A stretch of 7,878 nt of DNA, taken from the NCBI GenBank assembly GCA_012515825.1, contig JAAYXQ010000092.1, positions 1-7,878 on the forward strand, written 5' to 3'. Numbering within the stretch: position 1 is the stretch's first letter; each line of letters begins with the position of its first letter. The notes beneath the pieces were generated by a model. The model was not told the DNA's origin. It ran no database searches and was given only the letters and a program-made list of their open reading frames with translations. Below are positions 1 to 6,511 of this stretch, piece after piece. Made by a program: the position numbers and the translations under genes. This DNA is from Fibrobacter sp. GTDB taxonomy: Bacteria; Fibrobacterota; Fibrobacteria; Fibrobacterales; Fibrobacteraceae.

Positions 1-479
1 TCCATAATTTCACCACCAATCAAATCATTTGCAGCATTAGATAGTATTTCTGGAATAGTACGATCTTTTTCATCAATCACACAACGCATCGCCTGAGAAA
101 GGATATAATCACCAATCAGAACCGCAATCTTGTTACCCCATTCTTTATGGGCAGTACGAACACCGCGACGAAGCTCTGTATTATCAATAATGTCATCATG
201 GACAAGACTTGCTAAGTGAAGTAATTCAAGGCCTGCACAAGCCCGTGACACCCTTTTTAAATCTGGTGGAGTATTCCCAGAATGAGAAATCAAGCAAAGA
301 AGTGTAGACCTGATACGCTTTCCTTTGCGATGAACTAACTGCTCCATACGAGAGCTAATTCCCTGTGGTGCATTTGCTGCAATACCCAAGATCACCTGTT
401 CCGTTAGAGACAAGTCTTCTTGGACTAAACCACGAGCAGACATTAAAACGTCTTTAAAATCACTTGAAGAAGAAATCAT
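1..479 (-). CDS. Trans-polyprenyl diphosphate synthase (IspB/IspA family), C-terminus cut by window edge
   Basis: The first 159 residues of an all-trans polyprenyl synthase are present; the family is usually about 320 residues, so roughly half is outside the window. These enzymes extend an allylic diphosphate with isopentenyl diphosphate in the cytoplasm to make the tails of quinones or other isoprenoids. Visible motifs are GKRIRSTL (residues 53-60), the first aspartate-rich motif HDDIIDN with D95, D96 and D99, the following LRRGVRTAH, and LIGDYILSQA (121-130). The second aspartate-rich motif is not reached. The residue five before the first Asp is Ala90, a small side chain that in this family usually goes with long products, so an octaprenyl- or nonaprenyl-type synthase is more likely than a farnesyl or geranylgeranyl one; this is inference. 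The ATG lies three bases after the gyrB stop and has no clear Shine-Dalgarno sequence, which suggests translational coupling to gyrB. Confidence 0.93.
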   Translation of the reverse strand, partial: MISSSSDFKDVLMSARGLVQEDLSLTEQVILGIAANAPQGISSRMEQLVHRKGKRIRSTLLCLISHSGNTPPDLKRVSRACAGLELLHLASLVHDDIIDNTELRRGVRTAHKEWGNKIAVLIGDYILSQAMRCVIDEKDRTIPEILSNAANDLIGGEIM

Positions 480-482
480 AAA

Positions 483-2396
483 TCAAACATCTAAGGTGTC
501 CATCACTTTATATGCATTCGTTTCTATAAAGCGACGACGAGGTTCAACTTCTTCACCCATTAACATACTAAACACTTGATCGGCAAGAACGGTATCTTCA
601 ATATTACATTGACGTAAAATACGGCTTTCTGGATTCATCGTAGTTTCTGCAAGCTGCTCTGGGTTCATTTCACCAAGACCTTTATATCGTTGCAAATAAA
701 CATTCTTCTTTTCTTCTGTTAATGACTTCATCATTTCATCTTTATCTTCGTCTGTAAACAAGTAAGTATCTTGCTTTCCAACACGAACTTTATATAAAGG
801 AGGTTGAGCTAGAAAGACGTGGCCTTTTTCAACAAGAGGGCGCATATAACGGAAGAAGAACGTCAATAGAAGCGTTTGAATATGAGAACCATCAACATCA
901 GCATCAGTCATAATAATAATTTTATGATAGCGAATTTTCTCTATCTTAAATTCGGTACCAACACCGCAACCAATGGCGTTAATTAAGTTCTGAATTTCTT
1001 CGCTTTCAAGGACTCGATCCAAACGAGCCTTTTCCACGTTCAAAATTTTTCCACGTAATGGTAAAATGGCCTGAAAATCACGGGTACGCCCTTGCTTAGC
1101 AGAACCACCAGCAGAGTCACCTTCCACAATAAAGAGTTCGCACTCTTCTGGATTACGGCTACTACAATCTGCAAGCTTTCCAGGTAATCCACCACTTTCA
1201 AGAACGTTCTTTCGACGAGCTAAATTTCTAGCTCGGTGAGCTGCTTCGCGAGCAACAGCCGCCGAATAAACCTTATCCAGAATCATTTTGATAACAGCTG
1301 GATTTTCATGGAAAAATTCTTCTAACTTAGTACCGAACATGGTATTGACATACCCGGCAACCTCAGAGTTTCCTAATTTCCGTTTTGTCTGACCTTCAAA
1401 TTGTGGCTGAGAAATCTTAATAGCGATCACAGCAGTAAGACCTTCGCGAATATCATCTGCACTGATTTGAACATCTTTCTTTGTCTTTGGAAGATCTTGT
1501 GCAAATTTGGTAATAACTCTTGTTAAGGCTGTTTTAAAACCTGTCACATGCGTACCACCATCATGTGTATTCACGTTATTTACAAAACTAAAAAAGTTTT
1601 CTTGATAACTTTCATTATACCACATGGCCACTTCAAGAGGGAATTGACCATTATCAACGGAAATATGAATTGGATTTTCAAACAAAGGCTTACGATGTTC
1701 ATCTATAAAACGAACAAAAGCAGAAACACCACCAGGGTAGCAGAAAGAATCCGTAATAATATTTTCTGGATTACGTTCATCAGAAACAGTAATCGTTAAG
1801 CCGCTCATTAAGAAAGCCATTTCACGGAATCGCGTGACAAGCGTTTCATAAACAAAAACGGTATCAGTAAAAATAGTGGCATCTGGATAAAAGGTGATTG
1901 TTGTACCAGTTGTTCCATCCGAAGGACCTACATCTTTCTGAGGACCTAAGGGCAAGCCTTTTGAAAACTCTTGTTCAATAATGCGGCCTTTGCTTCGAAC
2001 ACTGGCGATTAATTTTTCAGATAGAGCATTAACACAACTAACACCCACACCATGCAAACCCGCAGAAACTTTATAAGAATTACTGTCAAACTTTCCACCA
2101 GCATGCAACTTAGTCATCACCACTTCAAGAGTTCCGATGCCTTCTTTTGGATGCATATCCGTAGGAATACCGCGTCCATTATCAGTAACTCGAATTCCAT
2201 TCCCAGGCAAAATAGAAACTTCAATATGAGTACAATAGCCAGCAAGAGCTTCATCGACAGAGTTGTCTACAACTTCCCAGATCAAATGATGTAAACCGCG
2301 TCCATCGGTAGATCCGATGTACATTGCAGGCCTAACGCGTACTGCTTCGAGTCCTTCAAGAACGGTAATACTCGATCCACTATATTCTTCAGCCAT
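483..2396 (-). CDS. gyrB: DNA gyrase subunit B
   Basis: The 637-residue ATPase subunit of type IIA topoisomerase, which with GyrA introduces negative supercoils. Domains in order: GHKL ATPase (about 1-220) with EVVDNSVDEA (41-50, catalytic Glu41), DNGRGIP (72-78) and GLHGVGVSCVNALS (113-126); transducer (about 221-395) with QTKRKLGN (336-343), whose Lys338 is the expected ATP-contacting lysine; TOPRIM (about 418-535) with EGDSAGG (425-431), PLRGKILNVE (446-455) and TDADVDGSH (497-505), giving metal ligands Glu425, Asp498 and Asp500; and a C-terminal tail with QRYKGLGEMNPEQL (569-582). The length fits the short form without the roughly 165-residue insertion of E. coli GyrB. The TOPRIM sequence and the length favour GyrB over ParE, but GyrA is not in view. 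Two positions differ from the forms I usually see: Arg339 in QTKRK, commonly Thr, and Gln507 in SHIQTLL, commonly Arg. The start has a good Shine-Dalgarno sequence, GAGGA, four bases upstream. The stop is TGA. Confidence 0.98.
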   Translation of the reverse strand: MAEEYSGSSITVLEGLEAVRVRPAMYIGSTDGRGLHHLIWEVVDNSVDEALAGYCTHIEVSILPGNGIRVTDNGRGIPTDMHPKEGIGTLEVVMTKLHAGGKFDSNSYKVSAGLHGVGVSCVNALSEKLIASVRSKGRIIEQEFSKGLPLGPQKDVGPSDGTTGTTITFYPDATIFTDTVFVYETLVTRFREMAFLMSGLTITVSDERNPENIITDSFCYPGGVSAFVRFIDEHRKPLFENPIHISVDNGQFPLEVAMWYNESYQENFFSFVNNVNTHDGGTHVTGFKTALTRVITKFAQDLPKTKKDVQISADDIREGLTAVIAIKISQPQFEGQTKRKLGNSEVAGYVNTMFGTKLEEFFHENPAVIKMILDKVYSAAVAREAAHRARNLARRKNVLESGGLPGKLADCSSRNPEECELFIVEGDSAGGSAKQGRTRDFQAILPLRGKILNVEKARLDRVLESEEIQNLINAIGCGVGTEFKIEKIRYHKIIIMTDADVDGSHIQTLLLTFFFRYMRPLVEKGHVFLAQPPLYKVRVGKQDTYLFTDEDKDEMMKSLTEEKKNVYLQRYKGLGEMNPEQLAETTMNPESRILRQCNIEDTVLADQVFSMLMGEEVEPRRRFIETNAYKVMDTLDV

Positions 2397-2424
2397 ATTT
2401 CCTCAACGTCAAAAAAAACTATTA

Positions 2425-2739
2425 CTATGTAAAGCGAATTTCCTTTACAATAGCTGCATTCAAAAACTGATTACACTTAGCAATAATAGCTTTTTTTTGC
2501 AAAAATAGCTCTGATTTCCACACAGCATTGCTTACTTTTAGCACTAAAATAGAGTCTTCTAAACTCACTAGAGAAACATAAGGAACAAGGCGTTCTCCGA
2601 CAATTTCATCAAAGTGTTTTGATAGTTCAAAATAACCCACTTTAGAGCCTAAAACAGGACCTTGTAAGCATCTTTCTAGTAATACCGAGATATCTGTAGG
2701 CTTAGATGCAAAGCACTTTATACGCCGTCTTTTCATCAT
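2425..2739 (-). CDS. dciA: DUF721 / DciA-family small protein
   Basis: A 104-residue protein that matches the DUF721 family, known as DciA in bacteria that use it to load the replicative helicase DnaB. The support is the family-like core after about residue 45: VGERLVPYVSLVSLEDSILV, then NAVWKSELFLQKKAII (71-86), where a Trp and a following Leu/Lys-rich helix are typical. The N-terminus is short and basic (KRRR at 3-6). The family evolves fast, so the assignment rests on this C-terminal pattern plus context: DUF721 genes are well known next to gyrB and recF in other phyla, for example Actinobacteria. The gene starts two bases after the mlaE stop; an ATG at 2739 and a second at 2736 are both possible. 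No Shine-Dalgarno sequence is clear. It ends TAG-TAA-TAG, three in-frame stops in a row. A role in helicase loading is inferred from the family. Confidence 0.8.
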   Translation of the reverse strand: MMKRRRIKCFASKPTDISVLLERCLQGPVLGSKVGYFELSKHFDEIVGERLVPYVSLVSLEDSILVLKVSNAVWKSELFLQKKAIIAKCNQFLNAAIVKEIRFT

Positions 2740-2741
2740 TT

Positions 2742-3536
2742 CTAAACCAAAAGAAGTTTTGAAAGAATAAAGCTTCCTATCAAAATACTTGTCATCCCTG
2801 CAACGACAGTGGCTTTTGTACTTTTTCCTACACCTTCAGCTCCACTATGAGTGGTATAACCAAAGAAACAAGCATAGCTTGCAATGAAATAGCCGTATAA
2901 AACAGACTTAATTAAACCAACGGCAAAATCCCAGTTTTCATAAAACATCCGGACGCCATAAAAGAAGACATGCCATGATACTTCTTTTGAAAGATTAGCA
3001 ACTACAAAACCACCTAAAATTCCAACAAAAATACTAAAGATTGTTAGTACAGGAAGCATAATCACAGTAGCTACTAAACGAGGTGCGAGTAAAAACTTAA
3101 ATGGACTCAAGCCTAGTACTTTATAGGCATCTAATTGTTCTGTTACCGCCATTGTTCCTAATTCTGAGCACATGGCTGCACCCACCCTACCAGCAAGAAC
3201 CATCGCAGTTAAAATAGGGCAAAGTTCTACCATTACTGATTTCCCAACAGCCATACCTACAAACACCATTGGAATCATGTCAGCAAACTGATACGCAAGC
3301 TGCCATGACATGATTGCGCCTGTCGCCACAGATGCTGCAAAAACAACAGGAATACTTGTCACTCCAGTCAAATACATTTGTTCTGCTGTTGTATGAAAGT
3401 TTGTTATTGCACCAGGAATATTTTTAAATAATTCCCAAACAAACAATAAATAATTCCATACAGTTCTAAAGAATCGACGTATATGGCGTCCAAAACTTTC
3501 TGCAGCAGCATCAAATACGTTTAACAAAAAAGTCAT
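2742..3536 (-). CDS. mlaE: MlaE-family ABC transporter permease (outer-membrane lipid asymmetry / lipid transport)
   Basis: A 264-residue inner-membrane permease of the MlaE/YrbE/TrgD1 family. In Gram-negative bacteria these work with the ATPase MlaF and the MCE protein MlaD to move phospholipids between inner and outer membranes. The core signature is intact: VELCPILTAMVLAGR (103-117), then GAAMCSELGTMAVTEQLDA (119-137), then APRLVA (151-156), and near the C-terminus GAEGVGKSTKATVV (232-245). Hydrophobic stretches lie at about 58-80, 86-115, 148-180, 205-228 and 243-262, and an amphipathic helix-like region precedes them, as is usual in the family. The length is near the family norm of about 260. 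It starts three bases after the stop of the S41 peptidase gene without a clear Shine-Dalgarno sequence and ends two bases before dciA. The partner ATPase and MCE genes are absent here, so they must lie elsewhere; the transported lipid cannot be told from this sequence. Confidence 0.95.
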   Translation of the reverse strand: MTFLLNVFDAAAESFGRHIRRFFRTVWNYLLFVWELFKNIPGAITNFHTTAEQMYLTGVTSIPVVFAASVATGAIMSWQLAYQFADMIPMVFVGMAVGKSVMVELCPILTAMVLAGRVGAAMCSELGTMAVTEQLDAYKVLGLSPFKFLLAPRLVATVIMLPVLTIFSIFVGILGGFVVANLSKEVSWHVFFYGVRMFYENWDFAVGLIKSVLYGYFIASYACFFGYTTHSGAEGVGKSTKATVVAGMTSILIGSFILSKLLLV

Positions 3537-3539
3537 AAC

Positions 3540-5327
3540 TTATTTTTTCTTAGAACCATTCGCCTTATTCTTGGTCGATTTTGCTTTTACAGGCTTAATG
3601 GCTTGTTCATAGAGCTTCATATTTGAAAGATACTTTATCGCTTCTTTCACTTGAACATCACTCTTAAGCATAAAAGCAGTGCTTACAGAATCACCCGCAA
3701 TAGCGGTTAAAAGCTCTCTTTTAATTCCATCTTTAATGTACTGTTTATTCTGATCAAACTGAAGAGAACGCTGTAAATCAAGAGCCTTATTTAATTCAGA
3801 AAAACGCTTTGCAAGCACACTATCTGAAATTAATTTTGAGGAATCTCCCATATATTGTTGTTCTTTCAAGATTGTTTCTTTTAGAATATCTAACGTAACC
3901 AAGGCGTTACTTTTTACTTTGGTATAATTCGTATCCTGTTCACAATACTTTTTAAACTGTAAGAATAAAGAATCTGGAACGACCCAATTTGCATCTATCT
4001 TAGTGCCAGAGGCATCTAAAGCAGGCCTAATTTTAACAGCAAATTTAAAATACATTGCCATACGTTCTTGCACTTGAACAACCCAAGGCATCGGAGGTAG
4101 CTCAATATCTATATCTGGAGAGATACCACCAGCACCAAACATTTTTCGGCCATTATTTGTAGTAAATGTATCCACTTTTACAGTATCCTTTGCTGCAAGT
4201 GAATCTGTTGACATTTCCGTTTCCTGTTCTTCTAAAAGACTCTGCCCCTTAATTCCATTTTCTGGCTTATTGATGCAACGCCCAAAAGGCAAATAATAAA
4301 AAGCAGTTGTTAATTTTAGAGCATTTCCATCACGATCCAATGGGAATATCGTCTGTACTGAACCCTTTCCAAAAGACGTTTTACCAATAATAAGGCCTCG
4401 ATCCCAGTCTTGAATAGCTCCTGCAACAATTTCAGAGGCACTTGCAGAACCTTGATTCACTAAAATCACCAAAGGCACTTCAGGACCAAGAATACCATCT
4501 CTTCGAGCAAAGCTCTCTGTCTTTTGAGTTCGTCCACGAGTACTTACAATGACATTTCCTTTTTTAAGGAATAATTCTCCAATTTCAATAGCTTGATTTA
4601 AAAGGCCACCAGGATTAAAACGAAGGTCCAAAATTAATTTTTTCATTCCTTGTTTCTTCAAGTTCTCAATGGCGCGTTCCACTTCAAAAGTGGTCTTATC
4701 AGAAAAAGTCGCAAGCTTAATGTAACCGATGGACTTATCTAACATACCGCTATAAGGCACTGCATGAACAACAATCTTAGCGCGCGTAATCGTAAAGTCC
4801 ATTAATTCTGGAACCCCTTCACGTTCAATTGCTATGGTCACATCAGTACCAACCTTGCCTCGCAGTTGACTAACAGCTTCATCCAAGGTCATTCCTTTGG
4901 TATCTTTCCCTTCAATTTTACGAATACGGTCTCCCGCACGAATACCGAGATTGAAGGCAGGCGTACCAGCCAAAGGGGAAACAACCGTAAGTATGTTGTC
5001 TCGAAGACTAATCGTGATACCAACACCACCAAACTCGCCTTCCATGGATACTTTTAAATTTTCATAATCTTTTGGTCCGAAAACAACTGTATGAGGATCC
5101 AGTATGTTTTTGATTCCCTGAAGAGCAGCTTCAGAAATTTCTGCGGGATCGACCTCTTCAACATATTTTTTGTTGATTTCTGAAAGAACCTTATTTAAGC
5201 GAGAAAGTTCTTCGTAAAAATCACCTGGTTCCTTTTTGTCATTGGCACCAAAAGAAAGAGTGGCCATGAAAAATAAGAAAACTGTGATTATTGAAAAAAA
5301 GCGTGTATATGGAGTTTGAAATTTCAT
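3540..5327 (-). CDS. S41 family carboxy-terminal processing peptidase with PDZ domain, exported
   Basis: A 595-residue Ser/Lys-dyad protease of the CtpA/Prc family, expected in the periplasm, where relatives trim or degrade envelope proteins. Numbering is from the ATG at 5327. A signal peptide covers about residues 1-30: basic start, hydrophobic core FFSIITVFLFF, likely cleavage after FGA. The PDZ domain is about 92-172 (GGVGI at 100-104, GIRAGD at 128-133). The S41 core runs about 185-355: LDLRFNPGG (233-241), GSASASE (293-299) with nucleophile Ser296, and TSFGKGSVQ with Lys321 and Gln325; the 25-residue Ser-Lys spacing matches Prc. GAGGISPDI (399-407) ends the core. A further 180-residue helical extension and a Lys-rich tail (KKK end) follow, as in FCB-group members. 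The frame stays open to a TTG at 5351, eight codons upstream, but ATG puts the signal peptide at the N-terminus. Neither start has a clear Shine-Dalgarno sequence. First gene of the operon leading to gyrB. Confidence 0.95.
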   Translation of the reverse strand: MKFQTPYTRFFSIITVFLFFMATLSFGANDKKEPGDFYEELSRLNKVLSEINKKYVEEVDPAEISEAALQGIKNILDPHTVVFGPKDYENLKVSMEGEFGGVGITISLRDNILTVVSPLAGTPAFNLGIRAGDRIRKIEGKDTKGMTLDEAVSQLRGKVGTDVTIAIEREGVPELMDFTITRAKIVVHAVPYSGMLDKSIGYIKLATFSDKTTFEVERAIENLKKQGMKKLILDLRFNPGGLLNQAIEIGELFLKKGNVIVSTRGRTQKTESFARRDGILGPEVPLVILVNQGSASASEIVAGAIQDWDRGLIIGKTSFGKGSVQTIFPLDRDGNALKLTTAFYYLPFGRCINKPENGIKGQSLLEEQETEMSTDSLAAKDTVKVDTFTTNNGRKMFGAGGISPDIDIELPPMPWVVQVQERMAMYFKFAVKIRPALDASGTKIDANWVVPDSLFLQFKKYCEQDTNYTKVKSNALVTLDILKETILKEQQYMGDSSKLISDSVLAKRFSELNKALDLQRSLQFDQNKQYIKDGIKRELLTAIAGDSVSTAFMLKSDVQVKEAIKYLSNMKLYEQAIKPVKAKSTKNKANGSKKK

Positions 5328-5370
5328 CTTATAAAGATACAATTTCAACAAATCAAAGTAATTTAAAAAC

Positions 5371-5399
5371 GGAAAAAATCCAGCTTTTCAGCTGGATTT
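5371..5399 (-). terminator. Intrinsic terminator after the sigma-factor gene
   Basis: A perfect 10-base-pair stem with a 4-base loop: AAATCCAGCT at 5376-5385, loop 5386-5389, AGCTGGATTT at 5390-5399. Read on the minus strand the stem runs into a six-base T run (5378-5373, partly within the stem) and, after CCG, another five Ts. It lies 41 bases past the sigma-factor stop and 44 bases before the S41 peptidase ATG, so it should end most sigma-gene transcripts and make the downstream operon largely independent. On the plus strand the T run is short, and no plus-strand gene ends here. Confidence 0.85.
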
Positions 5400-5439
5400 A
5401 TTAGATATTGAGAGAAAAAAGAGAAAAATAAAATCGAAA

Positions 5440-6297
5440 TTAAGCCGCTTCGCCAATGATCTGCTCTACACGACTCGCTCTGAGTTTTGCTAAAGCAGTT
5501 TCCTTAACTTGACGAACACGTTCTTTTGATAATCCCATCATAGAGCCGATTTCTTTTAGATTCAAATCAGCATCCACGTCAAGACCATAATATAAACCAA
5601 TAATTTGATGTTCCTGTTCTGTTAGGTTTTCTTGAAGAAGCTTCTTAAAAACTTTACGACGATTTTTTTCCATAGCGAAATCTTCCGTCATATCCGTTTC
5701 AACAGCGATGCACTCACCTAAAGTCATTTCGCCATCTTCACCAACAGGAGCATCCAAAGAAGAAGTACGACTTCCCATCATTAAAATCTTTTCAATTTCT
5801 TCAGCATTATAACGACTAGATCCTTCTAAACTTGCTGGATCAATAGTCACTTGACCGCCTAAAACTTGACGAGTTTTCACTCCAACGCGATTAAAACGAC
5901 GAAGAACTAATTCTTTTTCTGCACTGATTCGAACAATTCTTGCTTTTTCTGAAATAGCACGAGTAATATTTTGACGAATCCACCATACAGCATAACTAAT
6001 AAACTTGATTTTTTGATTAGGATCAAAACGACGCGCTGCTTCAATAAGCCCCATATTTCCTTCGTTAATCAATTCATTCACTTCAAGTCCCTGGCCCTTA
6101 TAGAGATTAGCAATATTGACCACAAACTTCAAGTTAGACTTAACTAACAAATCTAAGGCTAGCTTATCTCCTTCAGATACCCGTCTTAATAAAATCGTTT
6201 CTTGTTCACGAGTCAAAAGAGGATATTTGGAGATATCTTTCAAATATTGAAAATAAATGTCACGGTCATTCCATTCTTTTGTGCTTTTAAGACTCAT
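5440..6297 (-). CDS. RpoD-type sigma-70 factor (group 1 or 2), short form without region 1.1
   Basis: A 285-residue sigma-70 factor that directs RNA polymerase to promoters. Region 1.2 is about 12-40 (YLKDISKYPLLTREQE, 18-33). Region 2 is about 46-118: core-binding LINEGNMGLIEAARRFD (76-92), then the DNA-melting and -10 recognition helix YAVWWIRQNITRAI (102-115), with the WWIRQ of primary-type factors. Region 3.2 has the finger-like SLDAPVGEDGEMTLGE (180-195). Region 4.2 is LKEIGSMMGLSKERVRQVKE (247-266), a helix-turn-helix for the -35 element. The size resembles RpoH or the short primary sigma of Bacteroidota, and region 2.4 argues against RpoH. Region 3.0 (RISAEKELVLRRF, 123-135) lacks the His and Glu that in E. 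coli RpoD contact an extended -10. Whether it is the primary factor or a second RpoD-like one cannot be settled from one window. The ATG follows a good Shine-Dalgarno sequence, GTGAGG, five to seven bases upstream. A terminator follows the gene. Confidence 0.93.
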   Translation of the reverse strand: MSLKSTKEWNDRDIYFQYLKDISKYPLLTREQETILLRRVSEGDKLALDLLVKSNLKFVVNIANLYKGQGLEVNELINEGNMGLIEAARRFDPNQKIKFISYAVWWIRQNITRAISEKARIVRISAEKELVLRRFNRVGVKTRQVLGGQVTIDPASLEGSSRYNAEEIEKILMMGSRTSSLDAPVGEDGEMTLGECIAVETDMTEDFAMEKNRRKVFKKLLQENLTEQEHQIIGLYYGLDVDADLNLKEIGSMMGLSKERVRQVKETALAKLRASRVEQIIGEAA

Positions 6298-6334
6298 GTT
6301 AACCTCACGATATTGTTGATCTTAACTTGACTTT

Positions 6335-6363
6335 ATTAAATCTAACTCACTTGAAACATCCAA
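6335..6363 (-). promoter_or_regulatory. Possible sigma-70 promoter for the sigma-factor gene
   Basis: Reading the minus strand, TTGGAT (6363-6358) and TTTAAT (6340-6335) are separated by exactly 17 bases. They match the sigma-70 consensus at 4 of 6 and 5 of 6 positions. The predicted transcript would start near 6328, leaving a leader of about 30 bases that holds the GTGAGG ribosome binding site. This is pattern matching in AT-rich DNA, and other starts are possible. Confidence 0.4.
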
Positions 6364-6381
6364 GTGTCAGAACTCATGAGT
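6348..6381. promoter_or_regulatory. Two adjacent inverted repeats in the divergent intergenic region (operator candidates)
   Basis: CACTTG at 6348-6353 and CAAGTG at 6361-6366 form a 6-base inverted repeat with a 7-base spacer, overlapping the candidate -35 element of the sigma-factor gene. Six bases further on, ACTCATGAGT (6372-6381) is a perfect 10-base palindrome. Their place between divergent genes suggests protein-binding sites, but both are short and could be chance. No cognate regulator can be named. Confidence 0.3.
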
Positions 6382-6511
6382 CATTTCGCAATACTTCAAT
6401 CGTATTTTTGTCGTTTATTTACGTAGTTTCGTCAAAAAAATGTCACAAAACACTATTTAGCACCAAATTTGTTCTTAAATTAATGAAAAAGAGGCGAAAT
6501 AAGAGTCTAAT

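Noticed and set aside
1548..1799. Plus-strand open frames inside gyrB (also 2052-2294 and 2317-2508)
   Set aside because: They are antisense to well-conserved gyrB and dciA codons and look like translation of the opposite strand.
4866..5057. Plus-strand open frame inside the S41 peptidase gene
   Set aside because: It is antisense to the PDZ-coding region, whose protein sequence is clearly the conserved one.
6411..6418. TATTTTTG resembling the Bacteroidota -7 element (TAnnTTTG) ahead of the kinase
   Set aside because: There is no matching TTTG element at the right distance upstream, and such T-rich words are frequent in this AT-rich DNA.
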